Shown here: positions 1 through 8,787 of the stretch, piece by piece
Position numbering within the stretch: the first letter of the stretch is position 1
Layout of the letters: each line of letters opens with the position of its first letter
Source: Planctomycetota bacterium
Lineage (GTDB): Bacteria; Planctomycetota; B15-G4; SIAN01
Direction of reading: 5' to 3'
NCBI GenBank assembly: GCA_016795285.1
Contig: JAEUIC010000016.1
Coordinates: 1 to 64,000, forward strand
DNA length: 64,000 bases
The notes under the pieces: generated by a model
Seen by the model: only the letters and a program-made list of their open reading frames with translations
Told to the model about the DNA's origin: nothing
The model's database searches: none
Program-made: the position numbers and the translations under genes

Positions 1-204
1 GGCTCATGGGCTTCGATTGGGTCCGAGGGACGCGGCCGCCGGCGCCGCGCGAGCGCGCTGCTGCCTGGCCGGATGGAAAAGGGCCGGAAGGTCTACCAAC
101 TGCGCCTCGGGGCGGCTAGGGAGCAGGGCGCCGCGCCCGGCGGCGGCGAGCGGAAGATCGTGCGCGACGCGACGCCGCGGACGCGCTGGATGAAGCCGGA
201 ATGA
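1..204 (+). CDS. possible 3' end of an upstream gene (unidentified)
   Basis: Frame +1 is open from the left edge to a TGA at 202-204. From an ATG at 73 the codons mostly end in G or C, as in the real genes here. The end of the reading frame overlaps the tRNA-Leu gene on the other strand by three bases. I recognise no motif in the short basic tail, so this may be the end of a protein that starts outside the window or chance open frame. Nothing else is visible in this stretch. Confidence 0.22.
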   Translation, partial: GSWASIGSEGRGRRRRASALLPGRMEKGRKVYQLRLGAAREQGAAPGGGERKIVRDATPRTRWMKPE

Positions 205-287
205 GGGAGGCGGGGATCGAACCCGCACGACCCGCGAAGGTCGCCGGATTTTAAGTCCGGCGCGTCTGCCAGTTCCGCCACTCCCCC
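202..287 (-). tRNA. tRNA-Leu (anticodon TAA)
   Basis: The minus strand folds as a class II tRNA with a long variable arm. The acceptor stem is GGGGGAG paired with CTCCCTC, with one G-U pair. The anticodon loop is CTTAAAA, giving TAA, and the T-arm carries GTTCGATC. The discriminator base is A. The gene is 86 nt, normal for tRNA-Leu, and unlike the other tRNA genes in the window it does not encode the 3' CCA. Confidence 0.95.
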
Positions 288-358
288 GTCGAGCGCGCGA
301 GGTCGTCGCACGTTCGCGCGTCGGCCAGCGGCGCCGACGTCACGGCTACCATACGTCG

Positions 359-2260
359 ATGCACTTCACCTCGACCTCCCCGCCGCCCCTCTCGGGCGAG
401 CGCCTGTTCGCGCGGGTGCGCCCGCTCCTCGCCGGCGTCCAGACCCCGGCGTGGTACGTCGGCGGCGAGGTGAACGAGGTGGTGAAGGAGCCGGCCACGC
501 TCGCCGGCCGGGTCGCGCTGATCTATCCCGACAACTACCAGGTCGGGATGAGCCACTACGGCTTGAAGATCCTCTACCACGTGGTGAACCGCGAGAGCGA
601 CCTCGCCGCCGAGCGCTGCTTCACTCCGTTCCCCGACTTCGCCGATCGGCTGCGCCGCGCCGGCCTGCCGCTCTACTCGCTCGAGACCAAGTCGCCGCTC
701 GCCGAGTTCGACCTGCTGGCGTTCACGCTGCAAGCCGAGCTGACGCTCACCAACGTCCTCGAGACGCTGTCTCTCGCGGGGCTGCCGCTGCGCGCGGCCG
801 ATCGCGCGCCCGACGCGCCACTGGTGGTGGCAGGCGGCGCCGGCGCGTGGAACCCGCAGACGCTCGCCGAAGTGGTCGACCTGCACGTGGTCGGCGACGG
901 CGAGGAGGTGATCGTCCCGCTGCTGCGCGCGGCGGCGGCGCTGCGGCGCGCCGGAGTGCCGCGCAGCGAGGCGATCCTGCAGCTCGCCAAGCAGTTCGCC
1001 TGCGTCTACGCGCCGTCGCTCTTCGAGGAGCGCTACGGCGCCGATGGGCGGCTCGCGGGCTACGCGCCGCTGCACGAGGGGCTCCCCTCGCGGACGCGCG
1101 GCAGCTACGTCTTCGACCTCGACGCCACGCCGTTCCCGACCGCGCCGATCGTCCCGCACACGCGCGTCATCCACGACCGCGTCTCGCTCGAGGTGATGCG
1201 CGGCTGCGTGCACGGCTGCCGCTTCTGCCAGGCCGGGATGATCACGCGCCCGTGGCGCATCCGCAGCCCGCAGAAGCTGCTCGAGCTGGCGCGCGCGAGC
1301 TACCGCGCGACCGGCGTCGACGAGATCGGCCTCCTCTCGCTCTCCACCTCCGACTACCCCTACCTGCAGCAGACGATCGCGCTGCTGCGCGAGGAGTTCG
1401 CCGGCAAGGAGGTCCACCTCTCGCTGCCGTCGTTGCGCGTCAACGAGCAGCTGCGCCTGCTGCCGTTCGAGAACGGCGAGGGGCGCAAGGGCGGCCTCAC
1501 GCTCGCGCCCGAGGTGGCGACCGATCGCCTGCGCCAGATGGTCAACAAGCCGATCAAGAACGAGCACCTCTACGCCGGCGTGCGCGAGGCGTTCAAGAAC
1601 GGCTGGGACCACGTGAAGCTCTACTTCATGATCGGCGTGCCCGGCGAGATCGAGTCGGACGTCGACGGCATCGTCGAGATGGCCGAGACGTGCGCGCGGA
1701 TCGGCAAGGAGATCCACGGCAAGTACGCCGAGGTGCACGCCGCGGTCTCCACGTTCGTGCCGAAGCCCTTCGTCCCCTACCAGTGGGACGCGATCCTGCC
1801 GCTCGACGAGATCCGCGCGCGGCAGCGCTACCTCATCTCGCTGAAGCGCATCAAGAGCGTCCGCATCGACTGCCACCGCCCCGAGCAGTCGTTCCTCGAG
1901 GCGCTCCTCGCGCGCGGCGATCGTCGCGTCGGCCGCGCCGTGCTGCGCGCGCACGAGCTCGGCGCCCGCTTCGACGAATGGGGCGAGCACTTCGACGCCA
2001 CCCGCTGGCACCAGGCGTTCGCCGATTGCGGCATCGATTGGGCCGCCGAGGCGACGCGGCCGTGGGGCTTCGACGACGCGCTGCCGTGGGACATGCTCGA
2101 TGCCGGGCCGAGCAAGGAGTACCTGATCGAGGAGGCGAAGAAGGCGCGCGCCGAGGTGAGCACGAAGAACTGCTTCGGGGCCGCCTGCAACAAGTGCGGC
2201 GTCGACGCGAAGGATTGCTTCGACCTGAAGCACGCCATGCCGTTGCTGCCGCAGCGCTGA
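359..2260 (+). CDS. radical SAM protein, TIGR03960-like (B12-binding-type N-terminus)
   Basis: This 633-residue protein resembles the uncharacterised radical SAM family TIGR03960. The iron-sulfur motif CX3CX2C is at Cys283, Cys287 and Cys290 (GCVHGCRFC). The first ~270 residues look like the Rossmann-type B12-binding domain usual in this group (YPDNYQVGMSHYGLKILY). In many genomes this family is fused to, or followed by, a small TIGR03936/DUF2344 partner. Here the chain ends in a Cys-containing tail (CFGAACNKCGVDAKDC) and no partner is visible. The ATG at 359 lies just after a TACCAT element that may be a -10. The reaction is unknown. An ABC exporter pair follows on the same strand after 14 bases. 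Confidence 0.82.
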   Translation: MHFTSTSPPPLSGERLFARVRPLLAGVQTPAWYVGGEVNEVVKEPATLAGRVALIYPDNYQVGMSHYGLKILYHVVNRESDLAAERCFTPFPDFADRLRRAGLPLYSLETKSPLAEFDLLAFTLQAELTLTNVLETLSLAGLPLRAADRAPDAPLVVAGGAGAWNPQTLAEVVDLHVVGDGEEVIVPLLRAAAALRRAGVPRSEAILQLAKQFACVYAPSLFEERYGADGRLAGYAPLHEGLPSRTRGSYVFDLDATPFPTAPIVPHTRVIHDRVSLEVMRGCVHGCRFCQAGMITRPWRIRSPQKLLELARASYRATGVDEIGLLSLSTSDYPYLQQTIALLREEFAGKEVHLSLPSLRVNEQLRLLPFENGEGRKGGLTLAPEVATDRLRQMVNKPIKNEHLYAGVREAFKNGWDHVKLYFMIGVPGEIESDVDGIVEMAETCARIGKEIHGKYAEVHAAVSTFVPKPFVPYQWDAILPLDEIRARQRYLISLKRIKSVRIDCHRPEQSFLEALLARGDRRVGRAVLRAHELGARFDEWGEHFDATRWHQAFADCGIDWAAEATRPWGFDDALPWDMLDAGPSKEYLIEEAKKARAEVSTKNCFGAACNKCGVDAKDCFDLKHAMPLLPQR

Positions 2261-2274
2261 GCGCGCCGCCGCCC

Positions 2275-4035
2275 TTGGGCTCCCGTCGCGCCGCGCTCGC
2301 GCCGTTCCGCCACGCCTGGCCCCACCTCTGGCGCCATCGCCGCGGGCTGCTGGTCGGCGCCGCGTGCCTGCTGCCGTCGGTCGCGCTCGACCTGCTGATC
2401 CCGTGGATCTGGAAGCAGGGGCTCGACGGCGCGATCGAGCGCACGGCGACGACGCGCCGCCTCCTCGCGATCGGCGCGGGCGGCGTGCTGCTCGGGCTCC
2501 TCTCCGGGCTCCTCAAGTACGCGATGCGCCGCGCGCTGGTCGGCGCGAGCCGCGACTTCGAGCGCGACCTGCGCCTCGCGCTCCACCGCAAGCTGATCGA
2601 CCTGCCGGCGCGCTGGTTCGCCGGCACCACCGTGGGCGACCTCACCTCGCGCCTCTCGCAGGACGTCGAAGCGGTCCGCATGGCGCTCGGGCCGGGCTCG
2701 ATGTACGTGCTCTCCGCGGTCGTCACGGTGGTCGCGTCGTTCGCCGCGATGGTGGCGGTCGATCCGTGGCTCACGCTCTGGATGGCGACGCCGCTCCTGC
2801 TGCTCGGCGGCGCGGCGCTGTGGATCGCGCCGCGGCTCGGCAAGGCCTCCGACGCGGTGCAGGAGGCGATCGGCGCGATCTCCTCGGCGTCGTCGGAGAG
2901 CTTCGCCGGCGTGCGCGTGCTGAAGGCGTTCTGCGGCGAGGAGCGCCAGCTCTCGCGCATGGAGCAGCTCTCGCGGCGCTACTTCGATGCGCAGCTCGCG
3001 CTGGCGCGCGCGCGCGGCGGGATGATGGCGCTGCTCTTCCTGGTGAAGGACGCGTCGCTGTTCGTGATCCTGCTGGTCGGCGGCCTCTCGATCGGCGCCG
3101 GCCACGCGACCGTCGGCGACCTCATCCTGTTCCGCGACTGGCTCCTCTCCTGCTTCTGGCCGCTGGTCACGTTCGGCTGGATCGTCTCGATGGTGCAGCG
3201 CGCGGCGGCCGGCATGCGGCGCATCGGCGGCGTGCTCGAAGCGGAGCCGCTCGCGCTGCCCGCCGCTCCGCGCGCGCTGCCGGCGACCGGCCCGCTCGCG
3301 CTCGAGTGGAGCCACGTCACGGTCGAGCAGCAGGGACGCCGCCTGCTCGACGACGTGTCGCTCGCCGTGCCGGCCGGCGGCTCGCTCGGCATCACGGGAC
3401 GCACCGGCGCCGGCAAGAGCCTGCTGCTGCAGCTCGTCCCGCGCCTCTTCGATCCCGACGGCGGCGCGGTGCGCGTCGGCGCCATCGACGTGCGCGAGCT
3501 CGACCTCGATGCGTTGCGCCGCCGCATCGCGAACGTGCCGCAGGAGGCGTTCCTCTTCGCCGAGACGCTGCGCGACAACCTCGCGTTCGGCAACCCCGCT
3601 GCGGCGGACGGCGCGCTCGACGCGGCGATCCGCCACGCGGGACTCGAGAGCGAGGTCGCCCGCTTCCCGGACGGGCTCGCCACGCGCCTCGGCGAGCGCG
3701 GCGTCACGCTGTCGGGCGGCCAGCGGCAGCGCGCCACGCTCGCCCGCGCGCTGCTCTACGGCGGCGCGCTGCTGCTGATCGACGACGGCTTCTCGGCGGT
3801 CGATGCCGAGACCGAGGCGCGGATCCTCGCGAGCCTGCGCGCGGCGAGCGCCGGCGCGACCACCGTGGTCGTCTCCCATCGCGTCGCCGCGCTGCAGGCG
3901 CTCGACCGCGTCGCCGTGATCGAGGAGGGGCGCCTCGTCGAGCACGGCCCGCCCGCCGAGCTCCTCGCGCACGGCGGCGCCTGGGCGCGCCTCGTCCGCG
4001 ACCAGCAGCTGATCGAGGAGCTCGAGGCGCTGTGA
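2275..4035 (+). CDS. ABC exporter half-transporter with degenerate Walker B (subunit A)
   Basis: This is a type-1 ABC exporter subunit of 586 residues with six membrane segments followed by an ATPase domain. The Walker A motif GRTGAGKS is at residues 375-382 and the signature LSGGQ at 479-483. In the Walker B motif (LLLIDD) the catalytic glutamate is replaced by Asp504, the hallmark of the inactive site in heterodimeric exporters such as TM287/288 and MdlA-type subunits. The frame is open far upstream, but the first membrane helix begins just after a TTG at 2275. The first in-frame ATG (about 2523) would delete that helix. The gene overlaps the next by 4 bases (GTGA), so the two subunits are surely co-made. 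Substrate unknown. Confidence 0.88.
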   Translation: MGSRRAALAPFRHAWPHLWRHRRGLLVGAACLLPSVALDLLIPWIWKQGLDGAIERTATTRRLLAIGAGGVLLGLLSGLLKYAMRRALVGASRDFERDLRLALHRKLIDLPARWFAGTTVGDLTSRLSQDVEAVRMALGPGSMYVLSAVVTVVASFAAMVAVDPWLTLWMATPLLLLGGAALWIAPRLGKASDAVQEAIGAISSASSESFAGVRVLKAFCGEERQLSRMEQLSRRYFDAQLALARARGGMMALLFLVKDASLFVILLVGGLSIGAGHATVGDLILFRDWLLSCFWPLVTFGWIVSMVQRAAAGMRRIGGVLEAEPLALPAAPRALPATGPLALEWSHVTVEQQGRRLLDDVSLAVPAGGSLGITGRTGAGKSLLLQLVPRLFDPDGGAVRVGAIDVRELDLDALRRRIANVPQEAFLFAETLRDNLAFGNPAAADGALDAAIRHAGLESEVARFPDGLATRLGERGVTLSGGQRQRATLARALLYGGALLLIDDGFSAVDAETEARILASLRAASAGATTVVVSHRVAALQALDRVAVIEEGRLVEHGPPAELLAHGGAWARLVRDQQLIEELEAL

Positions 4036-5819
4036 GCACCCCCGACGACGACGCGCCGCCGCCGCCCGGGCTCGACCGCCGCCTGCTGGCGCGGCTCTGG
4101 TCGGTGCTGCGCCCCCATCGACGGCAGCTCTCGATCGGCATCGCGCTGCTGCTCGCCGGTCGCGCCTGCGACTGGGTCGGGCCGCTGCTGATCGAGCGCG
4201 CCATCGACGGGCCGCTCGCCGGCGGGACGGCGGCGCGCGAGGGGCTCTTCGCCGGCGCCGCGGCGCGCGCGCTCTGGATGCTCGCTGCCGCCTACCTCGG
4301 CGCGGCGCTGCTCGGCGCGCTGGTGCGCTACCTGCAAGCGGTCGTGCTGACGCGCCTCGGGCAAGCGACCACCGCCGACGTGCGCCGCGACCTCTTCGGC
4401 CACCTGCTGCGCTTGCCGCTCGCCTGGTTCGATAAGAAGCCGGTCGGCGAGCTCGTCACGCGCATGACCGCCGACGTCGAGAACCTGGTCGAGCTCTTCT
4501 CGACCGGCGCCGCCGCGCTGCTGCTCGATCCGCTCTGGATCGTCGCCGTGCTGGCCACGCTCTTCGCCCTCGACTGGCGACTCGGCGCGCTGACGCTCGC
4601 CGGCCTGCCGCTCTTCCTGCTCGCCTCGATCCGCTTCCGGCAGAAGGCGCGCGCCGCGTACCGCGACACCCGGCGCGCCATCGCGCGCAACGCCGCCTTC
4701 CTGCAGGAGTCGATCGCCGGCGTGCGCGTGACCCAGCTGTTCGTGCAGCAGGAGCGCATGCAGGCGCGCGCCGCGCAGGCGGCCGGCACGCTGCGCGACG
4801 CGTGGCAGGTGACGGTCCACCAGTTCGCCCTCTTCTTCGCCGGCGTCGACTGGCTGGCGCTGCTGGTTCGCGCGCTGCTCTTCGCGGCGGGCGCGATCTG
4901 GGTCGCCGACGGCTCGCTGTCGCCGGGGGCGCTGGTGCGCGCCTGGATCTGCCTCGGCTTCCTCTTCGAGCCGCTGCGCGAACTCGCCGAACGGTGGAAC
5001 GTGCTGCAGTCGGCGCTGGTCGCGACCGAACGGATCGCGCGCATCCTCGACGAGCCGATCGAGCGCGGCGGCACGCTCGCCCCGCCGGCGCGCGGCGCGA
5101 TCGAGTTCGACTCGGTGCGCTTCGCCTACGGCGACGGGCCGACGGTGCTGCACGACGTCTCGTTCCGCGTCGAGCCGGGGCAGCTCGTCGCCTTCGTCGG
5201 CGCGACCGGCGCCGGCAAGAGCACGCTGATGAACGTGCTGCTGCGCTGCTATCCGCCCGTGGCCGGGACGGTCCGCGTCGACGGGATCGACGCGCAGGCG
5301 CTCACGCTGCACGCGCTGCGCAGCGGGATCGGCGTGGTGCCGCAGGACGTCTTCCTCTTCGCCGACTCGATCCTCGAGAACGTGCGCCTGTTCGACGCGT
5401 CGATCGACGAAGCGGCGGTGCGCCGCGCGTGCGTCGCGGTCGGCGCCGATCGCTTCATCGATCGGCTCCCGCAAGGGCTCGCGACGCCGCTCGCCGAGCG
5501 CGGCCACAACCTGAGCGCCGGCGAGCGGCAACTCCTGGCCTTCGCGCGCGCGCTGGTGCGCGATCCTCGCGTGCTGATCCTCGACGAGGCGACGAGTTCC
5601 GTCGACACGCAGACCGAGCGGCAGTTGCAGGTCGCGCTCGAGCGGCTCCTCGACGGCCGCACCGCGCTGGTCATCGCGCACCGCCTGTCGACCATCCGCA
5701 AGGCCGACCGCATCGTGGTGCTCCACCACGGCCGGATCCGCGAGAGCGGCACGCACGCCGAGCTGCTGGCGCAGGGCGGCATCTACGCGCGGCTCCACGC
5801 GCTGCACCACTCGGCGTGA
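4032..5819 (+). CDS. ABC exporter half-transporter, catalytic partner (subunit B)
   Basis: This is the second half-transporter of the pair, 595 residues from a GTG that overlaps the previous stop codon. It has a six-helix membrane domain and an ATPase domain with Walker A GATGAGKS at 390-397. The Walker B glutamate is intact at Glu519 (LILDEATSSVD). Its signature is LSAGE at 494-498 instead of LSGGQ. In a heterodimer this altered signature faces the Asp-containing Walker B of subunit A, so both halves of one ATP site are degenerate and the other site is canonical. Family knowledge points to a multidrug- or lipid-type exporter. The substrate cannot be read from sequence. Confidence 0.88.
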   Translation: MSTPDDDAPPPPGLDRRLLARLWSVLRPHRRQLSIGIALLLAGRACDWVGPLLIERAIDGPLAGGTAAREGLFAGAAARALWMLAAAYLGAALLGALVRYLQAVVLTRLGQATTADVRRDLFGHLLRLPLAWFDKKPVGELVTRMTADVENLVELFSTGAAALLLDPLWIVAVLATLFALDWRLGALTLAGLPLFLLASIRFRQKARAAYRDTRRAIARNAAFLQESIAGVRVTQLFVQQERMQARAAQAAGTLRDAWQVTVHQFALFFAGVDWLALLVRALLFAAGAIWVADGSLSPGALVRAWICLGFLFEPLRELAERWNVLQSALVATERIARILDEPIERGGTLAPPARGAIEFDSVRFAYGDGPTVLHDVSFRVEPGQLVAFVGATGAGKSTLMNVLLRCYPPVAGTVRVDGIDAQALTLHALRSGIGVVPQDVFLFADSILENVRLFDASIDEAAVRRACVAVGADRFIDRLPQGLATPLAERGHNLSAGERQLLAFARALVRDPRVLILDEATSSVDTQTERQLQVALERLLDGRTALVIAHRLSTIRKADRIVVLHHGRIRESGTHAELLAQGGIYARLHALHHSA

Positions 5820-5919
5820 ACCGCGGGCGCGCGGCGATCGTGCCGAGGAGGAGACGCCGCGGCGACGAGCGGCGACGTGAGCGGCAGCGCCACGAGCGGG
5901 CGCGCGCGACGAGAACGAG

Positions 5920-5997
5920 TGGTGACCCTAACGGGATTTGAACCCGTGTTTCCGCCTTGAGAGGGCGATGTCCTGAGCCAGGCTGGACGATAGGGCC
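5920..5997 (-). tRNA. tRNA-Glu (anticodon CTC)
   Basis: Acceptor GGCCCTA pairs with TAGGGTC, the anticodon loop is CTCTCAA (anticodon CTC), and the T-arm contains GTTCAAATC. The 3' CCA is encoded, giving 78 nt. It is nearly identical to the tRNA-Glu(TTC) gene 202 bases away. Confidence 0.95.
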
Positions 5998-6199
5998 ACG
6001 TTCAGTTGCAGTCGTTCTGGTTCGGAAGCGGGGCGAGATTGTACCGCGATCCTCGGCCGTGCCAACGCCCTGCTTCGCGCGACCGGCAAGCGATCCACGC
6101 TCGGTCGGTTGCCGGCAGCCACGCTGCAGGAGCGGCGACCTCGCCTGCCGATCGCGATCGACCTGCTGGCCGCATGCCATGCGAGCCACGGGGCGAGGA

Positions 6200-6277
6200 T
6201 GGTGACCCCAACGGGATTTGAACCCGTGTTACCGCCTTGAAAGGGCGATGTCCTAAGCCAGGCTGGACGATGGGGCC
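6200..6277 (-). tRNA. tRNA-Glu (anticodon TTC)
   Basis: Acceptor GGCCCCA pairs with TGGGGTC, and the anticodon loop CTTTCAA gives anticodon TTC. CCA is encoded. It differs from the neighbouring tRNA-Glu(CTC) at only five positions: the anticodon first base, one D-arm base, one variable-loop base, and a compensatory pair in the acceptor stem. The spacers on either side show no other gene. Confidence 0.95.
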
Positions 6278-6430
6278 ATTCGATCGGTGCACCGCTACGC
6301 GAGCGAGTCGGCGCGGACGAATCGGCGCGGGATTGTACCGCCGCCCGCGCCGGTCGCAGCGCCGCTCGGCTGGAGCTTCTGCCCCGGCGCACCGCACGAA
6401 GGAGCCGAGCGCGCGTGGGCCAGCGGCGGA

Positions 6431-6506
6431 TGGTAGGGGCGCCGGGGATCGAACCCGGGACCTCCGGATTAAAAATCCGCTGCTCTACCAGCTGAGCTAC
6501 GCCCCC
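6431..6506 (-). tRNA. tRNA-Lys (anticodon TTT)
   Basis: Acceptor GGGGGCG pairs with CGCCCCT, with a terminal G-U pair. The anticodon loop TTTTTAA gives anticodon TTT. The top of the anticodon stem carries a G-G mismatch. The D-arm and the T-arm (GGTTCGATCC) are regular, and CCA is encoded. The gene is 76 nt and lies upstream of the two tRNA-Glu genes in transcription order. Confidence 0.93.
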
Positions 6507-6621
6507 ATCCCGGCGGAGGTGGCGCGCCACGTCGCCTGCGCGTCGGAACCGGGTGCGCGGCGGCATCACGACTCGCCGCGGCGCCCCGTCGCGACGCGCG
6601 GCGTGACGTGGCCCGCGCGCC

Positions 6622-7170
6622 TCAGGTCTCCATGATCTCCTTCGTTTTCGCGGCGAGCATCTTCTCGACCTCGCCTTCGTGCTGCTTCAGGAGCGACTGC
6701 ACCGCTTCCTTCGCCTTGGCGCGCGTGTCGTCGGTCAGCTCCTTGGCATCGTCGAGGTGCTTGTTGGCGTCGCGCCGCGTGTTGCGCAGCGCGATCTTGG
6801 TCGCCTCCGACATCTCCTTCAGCCGCCCGCCGAGCTTCTTGCGCTGCTCCTCGGAGAGCATCGGCACGGTGAGGCGGAGCAGCTTGCCGTCGTTCTGCGG
6901 ATTGATGCCGAGGTTGCTCGCCTGGATCGCCTTCTCGATCTCCTTCAGCGCGCTGGCATCGAACGGCTTGATGGCGATCTGGCGCGGCTCGGGGATCTGG
7001 ATCTGCGCGAGCTGCGCGATCGGCGTCGGGCTGCCGTAGTAGTCGACGCGGATGTTCTCGACGAGCGCCGGCGTGGCGCGCCCCGAGCGCAGCCCGCGGA
7101 ACTCGCCGGCGAGATGGTCGATCGAGGCCTTCATCTTCGTGCGGGCGTCGACGACGCTCTTGTGGTCCAT
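6622..7170 (-). CDS. frr: ribosome recycling factor
   Basis: This 182-residue protein is a full-length ribosome recycling factor, which splits post-termination ribosomes together with EF-G in the cytoplasm. It shows the family hallmarks FRGLRSGRATPALVENI near the N-terminus, then YYGSPTPIAQLAQI and the C-terminal helical region RRDANKHLDDA. The ATG at 7170 is preceded by the strong ribosome binding site AGGAGGG. The frame is open far upstream, but that part is low-complexity Gly/Ala/Cys sequence from a repeat array in the spacer. It closes the conserved rpsB-tsf-pyrH-frr cluster. Confidence 0.97.
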   Translation of the reverse strand: MDHKSVVDARTKMKASIDHLAGEFRGLRSGRATPALVENIRVDYYGSPTPIAQLAQIQIPEPRQIAIKPFDASALKEIEKAIQASNLGINPQNDGKLLRLTVPMLSEEQRKKLGGRLKEMSEATKIALRNTRRDANKHLDDAKELTDDTRAKAKEAVQSLLKQHEGEVEKMLAAKTKEIMET

Positions 7171-7255
7171 CCGTCCCTCCTGGCGAAAGCGATCGAGTCG
7201 CCCCCGCGCCCCGGAACTTCCCCCGCCACCCCCCTCGCCGCATCCGGCGCCCGTT

Positions 7256-7343
7256 GCCGCCGGCACCAAACAGCCGCGTCCGGCGGCGGCAGCCGCCGGC
7301 GCCAAACAGCCGCGTCCGGCGGCGGTCGCCGCCGGCGCCAAAC
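7256..7343 (-). repeat. 36-bp tandem repeat with hairpins between pyrH and frr
   Basis: A unit starting GCCGCCGGCGCCAAAC recurs at 7256, 7292 and 7328, a period of exactly 36 bases over about two and a half copies. Where copies join, CCGGCGGC (7280-7287) pairs with GCCGCCGG (7292-7299) around a four-base loop. The same fold recurs 36 bases on at 7316-7335. The array fills most of the 176-base pyrH-frr spacer. There is no T-run, so a simple Rho-independent terminator is unlikely. It may tune frr read-through or mRNA stability. Confidence 0.75.
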
Positions 7344-7346
7344 GGA

Positions 7347-8060
7347 TCAGTGGATCAGCGTCCCGATCCGCTCGCCCTGCAGCACCCGCATCAGGTTGCC
7401 GCGCACGTGCAGGTCGAACACGCAGATCGGGATGTGCTTCTCCTCGCACAGCACGACCGCCGCGGTGTCCATCACCTTGAGGTTGCGCTCCACCACCTCG
7501 CGGTAGCCGATCTGCTCGAAGCGGACGGCCGCCTTGTCGGCCTTCGGATCGGCCGAGTAGACGCCGTCGACCTGGGTCGCCTTCAGCAGGATGTCGGCGC
7601 CGATCTCGCAAGCGCGCAACGCGGCCGCCGTGTCGGTGCTGAAGAACGGGTTGCCGGTCCCCGCGACGAGGATCACCACCCGCTGTTTCTCGAGGTGGCG
7701 CAGGCAGCGCCGCCGGATGAACGGCTCGCAGAAGTCGGCGATGGTCACCGCCGACTGCACCCGCGTGTCGATCCCCTTCTGCTCGAGCGTGTCCTGCAGC
7801 GCGAGCCCGTTCATCGCCGTGGCGAGCATCCCCATCTGGTCGGCGACGGCGCGGTTGATCCCCGCGAGCTTGCTGCCGCGCAGGTAGTTGCCGCCCCCGA
7901 CCACGATGGCGATCTGCTTGCCGAGCGCGAGCAGCTCGCGCAAGTCGTTGGCGAGCGCGTCGACGATGGCGGGGTCGAGCTTGCCGTCCTTGCCGGCGAG
8001 CCCTTCCCCCGACAGCTTGAGCAGGGCGCGTCCGTACCCGCCCTGCGGAGTCGCCGTCAC
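7347..8060 (-). CDS. pyrH: UMP kinase
   Basis: This 237-residue protein is a bacterial uridylate kinase, which converts UMP to UDP with ATP. The amino acid kinase fold motifs are present: LLKLSGEGL at the N-terminus, IVVGGGNYLRG, and the C-terminal KATQVDGVYSADP. It starts with a GTG at 8060 that overlaps the tsf stop codon by four bases (GTGA), so the two are translationally coupled. The frr gene follows after the 36-bp repeat array. Confidence 0.96.
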   Translation of the reverse strand: MTATPQGGYGRALLKLSGEGLAGKDGKLDPAIVDALANDLRELLALGKQIAIVVGGGNYLRGSKLAGINRAVADQMGMLATAMNGLALQDTLEQKGIDTRVQSAVTIADFCEPFIRRRCLRHLEKQRVVILVAGTGNPFFSTDTAAALRACEIGADILLKATQVDGVYSADPKADKAAVRFEQIGYREVVERNLKVMDTAAVVLCEEKHIPICVFDLHVRGNLMRVLQGERIGTLIH

Positions 8061-8662
8061 TCGCCGACCTCGATGCGCGCGAAGCGGCGGATCGTGATGT
8101 TCTCGCCGATCGAGGCGATCAGGTCCTTGCGCAGGTCCTCGACCTTGCGCTTGTCATCCATGATCCACGGCTGCTCGAGCAGGCAGTGCTGCGCATAGAA
8201 CTTCTGCATGCGCCCCTCGACGATCTTGGCGCGCGCCGCCTCGGGCTTCTTGGCCATCTCCTCCGCGCTCTCCGCGAGGATCATGGCCTTCTCCTTCTCG
8301 ACCGCCTCCGCCGGCACCTCCTCCTTGCGCACCCACTGCGGCTTCGAGGCCGCGATGTGCATGGCGAGGTTGCGCGCGAACTCCTTGAACTTGTCGTTGC
8401 GCGCGACGAAGTCGGTCTCGCAGTTCACCTCGACGAGGACCGCCTTGCGGCCGTCGTGGTGGAGGTAGTGGCCGATGCCGCCCTGGTTGGCGGCGCGGTC
8501 GGCCTTCTTGTCGGCGGTCTTCAGCCCCTTGATGCGGAGCAGGTCCTTCGCCTTCTCGAAGTCGCCGGCCGACTCCTCGAGAGCGCGCTTGCAGTCCATG
8601 AGGGCCGCGCCGGTCGTCTCGCGCAGCTTCTGCACGAGCGCGGCGGAAATCGGGGTCGCCAT
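8057..8662 (-). CDS. tsf: elongation factor Ts (short form)
   Basis: This 201-residue protein is the guanine nucleotide exchange factor for EF-Tu. The N-terminal UBA-like helix (VQKLRETTGAALMDCKRAL) and the core motif NCETDFVARN are clear. At about 200 residues it is the short form, with a single core subdomain, rather than the ~280-residue E. coli type. The ATG at 8662 is unambiguous. It sits between rpsB and pyrH, as in most bacteria. Confidence 0.96.
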   Translation of the reverse strand: MATPISAALVQKLRETTGAALMDCKRALEESAGDFEKAKDLLRIKGLKTADKKADRAANQGGIGHYLHHDGRKAVLVEVNCETDFVARNDKFKEFARNLAMHIAASKPQWVRKEEVPAEAVEKEKAMILAESAEEMAKKPEAARAKIVEGRMQKFYAQHCLLEQPWIMDDKRKVEDLRKDLIASIGENITIRRFARIEVGE

Positions 8663-8787
8663 GTCGAAAGAACTCCGTCCCTGTCTGGCGGCGCGCGAAG
8701 CGCGGCCGCGTCCATGCGCCGGCCTCCCGGCAGTGCACCGGGGGCCGGACGCGATCGTTCGTCACTCGCTCGCGCAGTCGCGCGCGT

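Noticed and set aside
451..2274. Upstream extension of the first ABC subunit frame to 451
   Set aside because: This part overlaps the radical SAM gene in another frame and reads as Arg/Ala-rich shadow sequence. ABC homology begins only near 2275.
7256..7343. Tandem repeat as a CRISPR array
   Set aside because: The units are contiguous 36-base repeats without unique spacers, and no cas genes are near.
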